64,000 nucleotides of DNA from Edaphobacter lichenicola (GCF_025264645.1 NZ_CP073696.1:5456001-5520000), one strand, 5' to 3'; numbered from the stretch's first letter, positions 42,809-51,058 are shown. Made by a program: numbers and translations. Notes: a model not told the origin generated them from the sequence alone.

Positions 42809-43690
42809 ATGATTAAGGGAATAACTCTCATCAGCGCCATCGCCTCAGGTGCTGAGTTCGACCGGCTCTCCAGCCTTTTTTCCAGCCTCGGCTTCGAGCA
42901 GGGCAAAGGCTGGCAGGACGCGCAGGGCCGTGGCGAAGCTTACCTCGCCCCCATCGGCAATTTGGAATTTGTCACTGGCCGCCCACCCGCCGTGCCGCCC
43001 GTCCTCGTCGAAGTCACCCAGCTCGACCACATCCGTTCCCTCGTTGAAAAGTGGCTCCTCGCAAGCCATCGCACCGAAGATATCGCCACCATCCTCTCAC
43101 CCTCAGAACTCACGCACTGGAACAGCCGCCTCTTCACCGTCAAGCTCACACCCGAGCTCACATTAGGCTTCTGGCAGTCGGAGAACCCGCTTCACAATCA
43201 GCCCAACGCCATCGAAGGCGACCTCAGCGCCGCCAACATGCGCTTCGCCATCGTCACCACCCGCTGGAACACCGTCATCACCGACCGCCTCCTCCAGGGC
43301 TCGCTCGACTGCCTCCACCGCAGCGGCGCAGCCAGGTCCGACATCGAGATCGTCCGCGTCCCCGGCGCATGGGAGGTCCCCTCCGCCGCTCGCACCCTCG
43401 CCGAATCCAAAAAATTCGACGCCATCGTCACCCTCGGCTGTCTCCTCCGCGGCGAAACCGCACACTACGAGGCGATCTACAACGAGGTCGCACGCGGCAT
43501 AGGCCAGTCCCAGCAGGAGACCGGCATCCCTCACGCCTTTGGCGTTCTCACCTGCGAGACGTTGGAGCAGGCCCTCGACCGCGCCGGCCTCAAAGCTGGC
43601 AACAAGGGCTTCGAAGCCGCCAGCGCCGCCATCGAGATGGTCTCCATCCAGCGCAAACTCTCCGCACAGAACGCTCAGGTGAAAAAATAA
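42809..43690 (+). CDS. ribH: 6,7-dimethyl-8-ribityllumazine synthase with N-terminal VOC-like domain
   Basis: The C-terminal part (about residues 143-286) is a complete lumazine synthase, which condenses the ribityl-aminouracil with dihydroxybutanone phosphate in riboflavin synthesis. MRFAIVTTRWN, VPGAWEVPSAAR, the catalytic His219 in LLRGETAHYEAIYNE and LKAGNKGFEAASAAIEM are all present. The first 140 residues are extra. They start with GITLISAIASGAEFDRLSSLFSSLGFE and contain IGNLEFVTGRPP, a pattern like one half of a vicinal-oxygen-chelate (glyoxalase-type) fold. The ATG at 42809 has no Shine-Dalgarno sequence; a TACAAT box ends 7 nt before it, suggesting a leaderless transcript. nusB overlaps its end by 1 nt. 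Confidence 0.88.
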   Translation: MIKGITLISAIASGAEFDRLSSLFSSLGFEQGKGWQDAQGRGEAYLAPIGNLEFVTGRPPAVPPVLVEVTQLDHIRSLVEKWLLASHRTEDIATILSPSELTHWNSRLFTVKLTPELTLGFWQSENPLHNQPNAIEGDLSAANMRFAIVTTRWNTVITDRLLQGSLDCLHRSGAARSDIEIVRVPGAWEVPSAARTLAESKKFDAIVTLGCLLRGETAHYEAIYNEVARGIGQSQQETGIPHAFGVLTCETLEQALDRAGLKAGNKGFEAASAAIEMVSIQRKLSAQNAQVKK

Positions 43691-44112
43691 TGGGCACTCG
43701 CCGCAAGTCCCGCGAACTCACCATGCAGATGCTCTTCCAGGGCGATCTGGGCAAGCAGTCTCCCGAACAGGTGCGCAAGCTCTTTTGGGCCTCTGTCGAA
43801 GACGTAGACGCTGAAACCCGCGGCTTTGCCGAGGACCTCTACCGCATCGCCACCACCCGCGACGAAGAGATCGACAAGCTCATCGAGACCCACGCCCAAA
43901 ACTGGCGCCTCGAGCGCATGCCTGTCGTCGACCGCAACCTTATTCGCGCTGCTGTAGCCGAGATGCTCGGCTTCCCCAGCACCCCCTCCGCCATCATCAT
44001 CAACGAGTCGCTCGAGATCGGTCGCCGCTACGCTGCCCCCGAATCCATTCACTTCCTAAACGGCGTACTCGACGCCATCGCTCGCGATCTCCTCAAAAAG
44101 CGCCTCGCCTGA
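43690..44112 (+). CDS. nusB: Transcription antitermination protein NusB
   Basis: NusB joins NusE (S10) and boxA RNA in rRNA antitermination. The 140-residue all-helical protein has the typical TRRKSRELTMQMLFQGDL start, the middle helix with ERMPVVDRNLIRAAVAEM, and PSAIIINESLEIGRRYA followed by FLNGVLDAIARD. Its ATG overlaps the ribH stop by one base (TAATG), so translation is coupled, the common ribH-nusB order. The much longer open frame reaching to 43051 in the same phase is not coding before 43690. Confidence 0.95.
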   Translation: MGTRRKSRELTMQMLFQGDLGKQSPEQVRKLFWASVEDVDAETRGFAEDLYRIATTRDEEIDKLIETHAQNWRLERMPVVDRNLIRAAVAEMLGFPSTPSAIIINESLEIGRRYAAPESIHFLNGVLDAIARDLLKKRLA

Positions 44113-44211
44113 CGGTTCGCAGTCCTTCTACACGAAATCTGTCAAGCCCCTGAGCCATGTAACATGATCCACAGCAAAGAGTTACGCTTGGCGTATGAGT
44201 TCCATTCAACC

Positions 44212-44272
44212 CGCTATACTGGATACAGAGCATCAAAAGAAATCCCCGAGTTCAACTCGGGGATTTTTATTT
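44212..44272 (+). promoter_or_regulatory. CGCTATACTGGATACA element followed by a short terminator hairpin
   Basis: The 16-nt CGCTATACTGGATACA (44212-44227) contains a TATACT -10-like box and is repeated exactly at 49695-49710 in the str leader. Twelve nt further a rho-independent hairpin begins (arms 44240-44250 and 44256-44266, then T-rich to 44272). This could terminate the ribH-nusB transcript or a short RNA of about 45 nt. The 467-nt gap 44113-44579 holds only this element, a GTCAT repeat, a G10 run and the lipoprotein terminator. Confidence 0.55.
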
Positions 44273-44319
44273 AGAGTAATGCGGCAGTTGTTGGAAAGGA
44301 GTTTTCCGCTTTTTTTGTT

Positions 44320-44348
44320 GTCATTCCCGAAGGGAATCTGCGTTTGCA
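44320..44348 (+). repeat. GTCAT-hairpin-CTGC dispersed repeat, last copy
   Basis: The core GTCATTCCCGAAGGGAATCTGC followed by GTTTGC is identical to copy 1 at 3848-3875. It lies between the convergent nusB and large lipoprotein genes. Confidence 0.8.
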
Positions 44349-44529
44349 GTCTCTACACCATCAAGGAAACTGCCATAGTGGCAGCTATCTCCTTTAGAAA
44401 CACATTTTTACCTATAAACCATCTGTAATGAATATTTTGCAGACACGTAAAATCGTAAATAACTGATAAATGGAAAGTTAGCAATACCCACCCGGGGGGG
44501 GGGCGCTCTCATTGGTCATACGGAACAAT

Positions 44530-44560
44530 CAAAAGCCCTCTCATGAGGAGAGGGCTTTTG
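44530..44560 (-). terminator. Terminator of the large lipoprotein gene
   Basis: A perfect 13-bp stem (44530-44542 with 44548-44560, including CTTTTG at the foot) lies 19 nt beyond the stop codon of the 861-residue lipoprotein gene. On the minus strand the right arm ends in CTTTTG, giving a short T-run. Confidence 0.75.
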
Positions 44561-44579
44561 ACGGTACTCGGATGGAAGC

Positions 44580-47165
44580 TTACGAGGTTGCCTTCCGTGG
44601 CTTCTGCACCAGGAGGTTCGGCGTGGCGATTCCAGTCCCCACTCCAGTCGAGCAGGTGAAACCAGGGGCGCATGGCAGATTAGGCGCAATCGGACCGAAG
44701 GGAACGACGGCAGGCGCCGGGGTTCCTGCGGGGATCGAGTCCTGATATCCATTTGTTCCCTTGGCGATCAGGTGAACCACGTTGTCCCCTGAGGTTCCAA
44801 CGAAGACGGTCTGGTTATCCGCGCTGACGACACCTGCCACTGGAGCGATCGGCGTGCCATAGGTTGTCGTCGAGTTCAGTGGGATGCTACCCAGTGTGCC
44901 CCCGCCAATGGTCGGTGGGGTTGCCGTGGACGGTTGCGCCGGCTGATAGGTCGGTAGCACGCCGCCGCTTCCGTTGTAGGTCACGAATGCGATGCTCGAG
45001 TCGGAGGTTGGAAGCACACTCGTAATGCCAGGCGCGACACCGTTGACAGTCGTAGGTTGTACTGCGCCAAGTGTGCCGGTAAACACAGGGCTCGTAACGA
45101 ACGGCGCAGTCGCCTCATCGGCCAGTGGGCACGATTGGGCAGGCAGTCCCGTCGCAGTCACAACCCCGGGTGAGGTGCTCGTTCCTATGGCCTGATCCGT
45201 CAGAGTGAAGGCGGGTGAGAAGATTGCTCCAAGAACGTGAAAGCCGTCATCGGTGGTCGCAATCTGATCCGTCGCCGGCCCGGCCACTCCTGCATCGGGA
45301 TAAAACAGGTTGGTCGTTGTTGGTGTCGTCGATCCATCCGTCGTTGGTGGAGGCGTCGTCGTGGTCGTCTTCGGGCAGTAGGAGCGTCCGGTTGTAACGC
45401 TTCCACCGAAGAACGCTCCAACGGAAGGAACCCCGATGGCAACTCCCGTCGTTGGCTGCGCAGACGGCGGAGCCTGATACCAGCCCGTGAACGTCGAGTG
45501 TACGAGCAATTGGTCGTTCGGCGTCGTTACTCCGGTGGATGCGTTGTAATCTCCCATCGTGATGTAGACCGTCGTGCTGTCTGGGGTATACACCGCATGG
45601 GTGGCAACGCCGCCATACTGTGTCTGTATGCTGCCGCTGGTGTTGTACAGATAGACCAGCTGCCGAATCGGATCGGTAATGACCAGTGTCGTGCCATCAG
45701 GCGATACGGCGAGCACCTTTCCGTTTACGGTCGGGTCTTGAGCCCCTACGCTGTTCGTTGTGGCGCTGAACGTCATCAACTCATACGCGCTGCCCATGTA
45801 GATCGAGGTGCCATCGTTGCTGATCACCATCGAGTTCGGCACATACGGCAGGCGTACCGGGGATCCGAGCTGGTTCTGCGTAAAGTCCACCGGCACGAGG
45901 TAGAGGGAGCTGGTGCTTCCGATGTACAGATTGGTGCTGTTGACGCCGGGAGCAATCACGGTAACCGGATTGGATGTAACCGACTTCCCATTGCCGAACA
46001 AACCGATCTGATTGAACGGTGAAGGATTGCAGGCCGGAGGTTGGCACACCGCTGTAATTGCCGCCGCTCCGGGGAAGGTTGGGGTGACCGATCCAGCTGT
46101 GCCGGCAGGGATCGTAGTTGGCGTTGTCGACTCAAACTCCAGCGCAAGTCCTGTCAGAACCTGATTGTTTATGTCCGTCGCCGTCACATTGATCGGCTGA
46201 TTGTTGTTTGGATTCACGATGACACTATTTGGATTGGTCCCCGGTAGTCCGGGAACGCTTAATGTGATCGTTTTAGGTGGGCAAGTAGAGAAGAATCCAG
46301 CCGAACTTCCGGCATTCGAAATGTTCGCTGTGATTACCGTCGATCCCGGTTGCTGCGCCGTCGCAACACCGTTCTCGTCGATTGTAACCACCGAAGCCGT
46401 TTGCGCAGAGTAGGAAAGATGGCCGACCTGGCAGCTGACGTTGGTCTGGGACGTACCTGTTCCTGCAAATACCTTCGCCGCAAGTTGACTGGTCACACTT
46501 TGAGAGACGCAACCGTTTGTGACGACTGCTGGTGTAGCCACCGGTACTGCGCAGCAGCCATTGCCGTTGGTGGTAAGCGTGCAAGTGGTCGTCTGAGTGT
46601 CAAATGCCGCAGGGCTGCAGTTGGTCGAGGGGTCGTTCGTGCAGTCGGTCGCGAGCGGCCCCAGGGTCACGTTCGTTACGACGGGATGCACAAAGATCGG
46701 TAGCGGATTGCTGCTCGCGCCCGAGCCACTCGCAACCACATAGACTGTCCCGCTCTTATTCGTGGGGTTGCAGGTGGTGAAGTCCGCAATGCCGCCGCCA
46801 CTGTTCCTGTTCCATGTACCCGCACACAGCCGGCCTGCGCCGGCTCCGTTGGGCACAACATCCGCGATCGTCATATCGGGTGTGCCGTCAGCAAGGAACG
46901 TTCCGTAGGTGTAGCTCGATACCGTCTCGGCTGTGCCCTTGCAATCTGTAGCGGTCGGCGCACTCACCTGACCGATCTGCGCAAAGTTGAGCGATACGCC
47001 GAAGATCTTCGGCTGCAACGTAATGATTTGGACCTGTCCAACCTCTGGACCGGTATCCCCACCATTGCAGAACACTACCGGTGACTTCTTCGAACAGCCC
47101 GAAATTGAGACGCCAAAAGGAATCGTGAAAAGAATAAGAACTACTAACGTGGCAAACCGACGCAT
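44580..47165 (-). CDS. Large surface lipoprotein with Ig-like and beta-propeller-like regions
   Basis: The 861-residue protein has a lipoprotein signal with ISGC (Cys24). Region about 25-300 is cysteine-rich beta structure with a Big_2-like Ig segment (SYSAQTASVVTIDENGVATAQQPGSTVITANI, in pieces). From about residue 420 it has repeated short segments such as NLYIGSTSSLYLVP, SMVISNDGTSIYMGS and LAVSPDGTTLVITDP, which look like beta-propeller blades of the YVTN type. The middle has a Thr/Pro-rich linker (TTTTTPPPTT). It is probably an outer-membrane surface protein with no known partner. A GGGGAGG ribosome binding site and good promoter precede it. Confidence 0.7.
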   Translation of the reverse strand: MRRFATLVVLILFTIPFGVSISGCSKKSPVVFCNGGDTGPEVGQVQIITLQPKIFGVSLNFAQIGQVSAPTATDCKGTAETVSSYTYGTFLADGTPDMTIADVVPNGAGAGRLCAGTWNRNSGGGIADFTTCNPTNKSGTVYVVASGSGASSNPLPIFVHPVVTNVTLGPLATDCTNDPSTNCSPAAFDTQTTTCTLTTNGNGCCAVPVATPAVVTNGCVSQSVTSQLAAKVFAGTGTSQTNVSCQVGHLSYSAQTASVVTIDENGVATAQQPGSTVITANISNAGSSAGFFSTCPPKTITLSVPGLPGTNPNSVIVNPNNNQPINVTATDINNQVLTGLALEFESTTPTTIPAGTAGSVTPTFPGAAAITAVCQPPACNPSPFNQIGLFGNGKSVTSNPVTVIAPGVNSTNLYIGSTSSLYLVPVDFTQNQLGSPVRLPYVPNSMVISNDGTSIYMGSAYELMTFSATTNSVGAQDPTVNGKVLAVSPDGTTLVITDPIRQLVYLYNTSGSIQTQYGGVATHAVYTPDSTTVYITMGDYNASTGVTTPNDQLLVHSTFTGWYQAPPSAQPTTGVAIGVPSVGAFFGGSVTTGRSYCPKTTTTTPPPTTDGSTTPTTTNLFYPDAGVAGPATDQIATTDDGFHVLGAIFSPAFTLTDQAIGTSTSPGVVTATGLPAQSCPLADEATAPFVTSPVFTGTLGAVQPTTVNGVAPGITSVLPTSDSSIAFVTYNGSGGVLPTYQPAQPSTATPPTIGGGTLGSIPLNSTTTYGTPIAPVAGVVSADNQTVFVGTSGDNVVHLIAKGTNGYQDSIPAGTPAPAVVPFGPIAPNLPCAPGFTCSTGVGTGIATPNLLVQKPRKATS

Positions 47166-47234
47166 TGAACCTCCCCGTCCAACCAGAACTCAAGCTGAAC
47201 GGTCACACCGCAACCGCTGGATAGCTGAACCCAT

Positions 47235-47263
47235 AGTGTAAAAGCTGCGAACACCGGAAGCAA
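47235..47263 (-). promoter_or_regulatory. Sigma70-like promoter of the large lipoprotein gene
   Basis: On the minus strand TTGCTT (47258-47263) and TACACT (47235-47240) are separated by 17 nt. The start codon at 47165 is about 70 nt downstream, with GGGGAGG just before it. Confidence 0.6.
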
Positions 47264-47367
47264 ATCATCCGCTCCTTCGTTGGACGATCTCACCCTGGAT
47301 TCGCATCGTGTAATGTTTGATCCCTGTCGACACTCTCTGTCGAAGGGAAACGTTCGAAGATCGGCGA

Positions 47368-49443
47368 TTACTTCGCGGGCATCTCCGTCTCAAACCAGTT
47401 CAAGGCTCGCTCGAGAACATCTCTTCGATGAGCCGGATCACGGAAGCCATGTCCCTCGTTCGGGTATATCACCAACTGTGTCTTTACGCCTTCGGCGCGC
47501 AGCGCATGCCAGAACTCGAAGCTCTGCGGAGCAGGGCATTCGCCGTCGCGATCACCGACCACAACGAGGGTCGGCGTCTTGACTTTCTTGATGTATTCGA
47601 TCGCCGAGCTCTTGGCGTAGACGTCTGCATCGTCATAGACGGTTTTGCCGAAAAATGGCACCATCCATTGGTCGATGGAGTTTTCGCCGTAGTAGCTCTT
47701 CCAGTCGCTGATGCCTGCCCCGGCGACTGCAGCCCGGAAGCGCGTAGTTTGTGTGACGCCGAACATGGTCATGAAGCCACCGTAGCTCCAGCCGGTGAGG
47801 CCTTCACGATTTTTGTCGATGGGAAAGCGCTTTTCGAGGACGTCCATGCCGGCGAGGATGTCGTGCAGATCGCCGTAGCCGAAGTCCTTGACGTTGGCTT
47901 GTGTGAACTTCTCACCCTGGCCGTAGCTTCCGCGCGGATTGGGCATGAAGACGAAGTATCCCAACGCTGAGAAGGGTACGCCGCCGTAGCCTACGCCGGG
48001 CCAGCGTGGGGTGACCGCAGCGGAAGGTCCGCCGTGAACATCCACGAGCAACGGATACTTCTTTTGAGGATCGTAGTTCGCCGGGTAGAGCAGCCATCCC
48101 TGAACTTTGAAGTCTCCGTTGGTCCATTCGATGTTCTCGGTCTTGCCCCATACGGGCTTCAGATCGTCGTTGAGGTGGGTGATCTGCTTGAGGTCATGAA
48201 GCGGGCCGGCCCATACTTCTGGTGCTCGCTCGAACGAGCTGCGGATGATGGCGATGGTGTGTTCGCGCGAGAGGGACACGCTCATGACCAGATTGCCGGC
48301 ACCGATGCTCTCGGGAAATGTGACACTGGCCTGCGGAATATCCTTGCCAGTGGCGAGATCAATCGCGGTGAGGTGACTGCTGCCGCCTACGTGCTCCGCA
48401 ATGGCAAGGATCTCAGGGCCGGCCCAGCCAAAGTAGGCGACAGAGGCATTGCGGCCTGGCGTGACGTTCTTCGGTTCGCCTCCAGTGGAGGGGATCAGAT
48501 AGAGATCGCCGCCCGTTGAGCCCTGGTCGCTCATAAGGCCGCCGATGAAGGCGATCTGCTTCCCGTTGGGCGACCAGCGGGGGACGGCGATCTGGAGGTT
48601 GTGGAGCGAGCCGGAGACTTTGGTGGTGTCGAGGATGGACTTGGGCTGGCCGCTGGCGAGATCTTCGGTGTAGAGCTGGGCTACCCACCAATTATTCTCG
48701 CCCGGAGGGTTTGCTGCTACGAAGGCAAGGCTTTTCGAGTCGGGGGACCAGTCGAATTCGTAGACGTGTAGGGTTGCAGGTGTTACCTGTGCGAAGTTGC
48801 CATTGGCAACCTGAACGACTCCCACGCGTTGAATCTCGACACCGTCTTCGCCGATGACGCCGGACCAAGGCTTCATGGCGGCGAGAGCTCCGGAACTGCG
48901 TGTGGCGTTCTCAACAAAGAGGAAGCCAATGGACTTTCCGTCATGGGACCACGCGAGAGAGTCGATGTTGCCTGTGAGATGGGTCAGCTGCTTTGATTCG
49001 CCTGTGCTCTTTGACCAGAGGAAGACTTGGTCCTGTCCCTTAGGGTCGGCTTTTGCTGTGCAGTCGGAGACGAATGCGAGGGATTCCCCATCTGGCGACC
49101 ACTTCGGATCCGAACTGCTGCAGTCGGTTGCGCCCGATCCGGTGCTTACGATTTTTTCCTTAGCGGGATCTGGATTCGCTACGTCGGACAGATGAATTTC
49201 GGTGATTCCGTGAGACCGGACCGACCAGGCTACGGTCGCGCCATCAGGGGAGATGGCTACCGCAGTGGGGGTCTTCGTTTGGCCGAGTGTTTCGATGAGG
49301 GAGCCGATTCGCGGATCTTTCGGAGCGGAGACGGATGCATCGGCCGCGGCTCGCGCTGCGGAGGTGTATCCAAGTAGAAGGAGTGCGGTGAAGGCGATGA
49401 AATTAAAGGAGGGGGAACACTTGCGGAGATCTGCCAAAGCCAT
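47368..49443 (-). CDS. S9 family peptidase (dipeptidyl aminopeptidase/acylaminoacyl-peptidase type), exported
   Basis: The 691-residue serine peptidase has a signal-type N terminus (hydrophobic residues 14-32). A seven-blade beta-propeller follows (about 40-420), with blade motifs such as TAVAISPDGATVAWSVR and DPKWSPDGESLAFVSD. The C-terminal alpha/beta-hydrolase domain has the catalytic triad Ser553 (TGWSYGGF), Asp633 (GDRDGECP) and His665 (NEGHGF). It would cleave dipeptides or acyl-amino acids from short peptides in the periplasm. It is a single gene, divergent from the str operon; its promoter is not obvious. Confidence 0.92.
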   Translation of the reverse strand: MALADLRKCSPSFNFIAFTALLLLGYTSAARAAADASVSAPKDPRIGSLIETLGQTKTPTAVAISPDGATVAWSVRSHGITEIHLSDVANPDPAKEKIVSTGSGATDCSSSDPKWSPDGESLAFVSDCTAKADPKGQDQVFLWSKSTGESKQLTHLTGNIDSLAWSHDGKSIGFLFVENATRSSGALAAMKPWSGVIGEDGVEIQRVGVVQVANGNFAQVTPATLHVYEFDWSPDSKSLAFVAANPPGENNWWVAQLYTEDLASGQPKSILDTTKVSGSLHNLQIAVPRWSPNGKQIAFIGGLMSDQGSTGGDLYLIPSTGGEPKNVTPGRNASVAYFGWAGPEILAIAEHVGGSSHLTAIDLATGKDIPQASVTFPESIGAGNLVMSVSLSREHTIAIIRSSFERAPEVWAGPLHDLKQITHLNDDLKPVWGKTENIEWTNGDFKVQGWLLYPANYDPQKKYPLLVDVHGGPSAAVTPRWPGVGYGGVPFSALGYFVFMPNPRGSYGQGEKFTQANVKDFGYGDLHDILAGMDVLEKRFPIDKNREGLTGWSYGGFMTMFGVTQTTRFRAAVAGAGISDWKSYYGENSIDQWMVPFFGKTVYDDADVYAKSSAIEYIKKVKTPTLVVVGDRDGECPAPQSFEFWHALRAEGVKTQLVIYPNEGHGFRDPAHRRDVLERALNWFETEMPAK

Positions 49444-49545
49444 TCGAAAAGCCTAGCATGGGAGGGATGGCTTTTGTTATAGGCATGAGATTGCATCCTG
49501 GCTTGTGCAAGTGGTGATTTTTGATGGGAAAAGCGGCGAAAAAAT

Positions 49546-49574
49546 TTGACGTTTTGCCGCCATATTGATATTGT
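49546..49574 (+). promoter_or_regulatory. Sigma70-like promoter of the str-S10-spc operon
   Basis: TTGACG (49546-49551) and TATTGT (49569-49574) are separated by exactly 17 nt. This leaves a leader of about 500 nt before rpsL. It is the best promoter match in the 646-nt gap between the divergent S9 peptidase and rpsL. Confidence 0.7.
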
Positions 49575-50089
49575 AAAAAGGTTCCGCGAGTATCCGGACC
49601 GTGCCGTTGGGGAAGCTCGACGCACGGATGGGTGGAGAAAAACCCACGTGATCTTAGGTTCGCTTCCTGTCGCAAGACGGGTTGAGGATGATTGCGCTAT
49701 ACTGGATACAAGAGATTCACCGCAGGACATTCCCGGTCAGTGATTCGTTTTGATTCATCGGATCTGAATGTCGTTGGTCTGCGGCCTATCGCAATCGTGC
49801 CTGCGACACCCTCCACCCTGGATGGGCTATGCGGGCCGGGACAGCGAAACGGAGTCGGCTCATCCTTTGAAAGTTAAGGAAAGGCGCTCGGCCACCGTCG
49901 ACTGTTTACGTCTGGTTTGTTGTACCGGTTTACAGACGCAGCAGGGAAGATCTTCGTCAGAGACGCTTCAGCGTTCTCACTTTTTTGCGTGTACGGGGCT
50001 TGTACCGCAGGAGGCGAAGCTTGAATCCTACCTGTGCGTCTCACATAAGTTTGGTTGTCATGTTTCGCGCGCATTAACAAGGAGTTCTA
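49575..50089 (+). other. Long 5' leader of the str operon
   Basis: No gene is seen in this stretch. It contains the repeated CGCTATACTGGATACA element (49695-49710, a possible second -10 box TATACT), a CGTCTG/CAGACG pairing (49909 with 49933 region), and a terminator-like hairpin at 49960-49986. AAGGAG (50079-50084) serves rpsL. Confidence 0.5.
49960..49986 (+). terminator. Attenuator-like hairpin in the str leader
   Basis: GAGACGC (49960-49966) pairs with GCGTTCTC (49971-49978) around a TTCA loop with one bulged T, and a TTTTTT run follows at 49981-49986. It lies about 100 nt upstream of rpsL and could terminate some transcripts early. Confidence 0.45.
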
Positions 50090-50476
50090 GTGCCTACGTT
50101 CCATCAGCTCGTCAAGCAGGGCCGCACGCCCACTCGTTATAAGACCGCCAGTCCCGCGCTTCAGGGTTCGCCCCAGCGTCGTGGCGTCTGCACCCGCGTT
50201 TACACTCAGACCCCCAAGAAGCCGAACTCGGCTCTTCGCAAGGTTGCGCGTGTTCGCCTCACCAACGGGATCGAAGTTACGACCTACATCCCGGGCATCG
50301 GCCACAACCTGCAGGAGCACTCGATTGTGCTGATCCGCGGCGGCCGTGTGAAGGATCTGCCGGGCGTTCGGTATCACGTGGTTCGCGGCACGCTCGACTC
50401 GGTCGGCGTAGCCAACCGCAAGCAAAGCCGCTCGAAGTACGGCGCGAAGCGTCCGAAGGCTGCTGCTGCGAAGTAG
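50090..50476 (+). CDS. rpsL: 30S ribosomal protein S12
   Basis: The 128-residue protein matches S12, which sits at the decoding centre. The TPKKPNSALRKVARV loop (Lys43/Lys44) and GGRVKDLPGVRYH are the conserved loops where streptomycin-resistance changes map, and both have the ordinary sensitive-type residues. The C-terminal extension (SKYGAKRPKAAAAK) is slightly longer than in E. coli. It uses a GTG start with AAGGAG upstream and is the first gene of the cluster. Confidence 0.97.
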   Translation: MPTFHQLVKQGRTPTRYKTASPALQGSPQRRGVCTRVYTQTPKKPNSALRKVARVRLTNGIEVTTYIPGIGHNLQEHSIVLIRGGRVKDLPGVRYHVVRGTLDSVGVANRKQSRSKYGAKRPKAAAAK

Positions 50477-50587
50477 TTTGTCGTTTTGAGATCAACCCGG
50501 CTGGCTGAGTGAAATCGGCTAGCCGCACCAATCAGGTTCAGGGCTTGAGAGTTCTACGGTCCTGAAGGAAGACGAGAAGAGAAAGCA

Positions 50588-51058
50588 ATGCCGAGAAAAG
50601 GTTACATCGCAAAGCGTGAAGTTGCTGCAGACCCGGTCTATAACTCCACCCTGGTCACGAAGTTTGTCAACTCGATGATGTGGGGCGGCAAGAAGTCGAC
50701 CGCGCAGGGCATCTTCTACACCGCCATGACCAACCTTGAGCAGAAGGGTGGCGACGAAGCCCTCAAGCTGTTCAAGAAGGCGATCGAAAACTGCAAGCCG
50801 CTTCTCGAGGTTAAGAGCCGCCGTGTTGGTGGTGCGAACTACCAGGTGCCGATCGAAGTTCTGCCGGAGCGCCGCACCTCGCTCGCTATCCGCTGGCTTG
50901 TGACCTACGGCCGCGCACGTGGCGAGAAGGGCATGGTTGAGAAGCTCACCGCTGAGCTGCTTGATGCGGCAAACGGCCGTGGCGCCGCGATGAAGAAGAA
51001 GGAAGACGTTCACCGTATGGCCGAGGCCAACAAGGCTTTCGCGCACTACCGCTGGTAG
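50588..51058 (+). CDS. rpsG: 30S ribosomal protein S7
   Basis: The 156-residue protein binds the 3' domain of 16S rRNA and starts head assembly. It has the full S7 pattern, including KFVNSMMWGGKKSTAQGIFY and VGGANYQVPIEVLPERR. The gap after rpsL is 111 nt and shows no other gene. Confidence 0.97.
   Translation: MPRKGYIAKREVAADPVYNSTLVTKFVNSMMWGGKKSTAQGIFYTAMTNLEQKGGDEALKLFKKAIENCKPLLEVKSRRVGGANYQVPIEVLPERRTSLAIRWLVTYGRARGEKGMVEKLTAELLDAANGRGAAMKKKEDVHRMAEANKAFAHYRW

Noticed and set aside
44195..44428. 77-codon frame after nusB starting MSSIQPAILDTEHQKK
   Set aside because: It runs through the promoter-like element, the terminator hairpin and a GTCAT repeat, so it is not a likely protein.
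47321..47349. Imperfect hairpin after the S9 peptidase gene as terminator
   Set aside because: The stem is broken by mismatches and no T-run follows on the minus strand.
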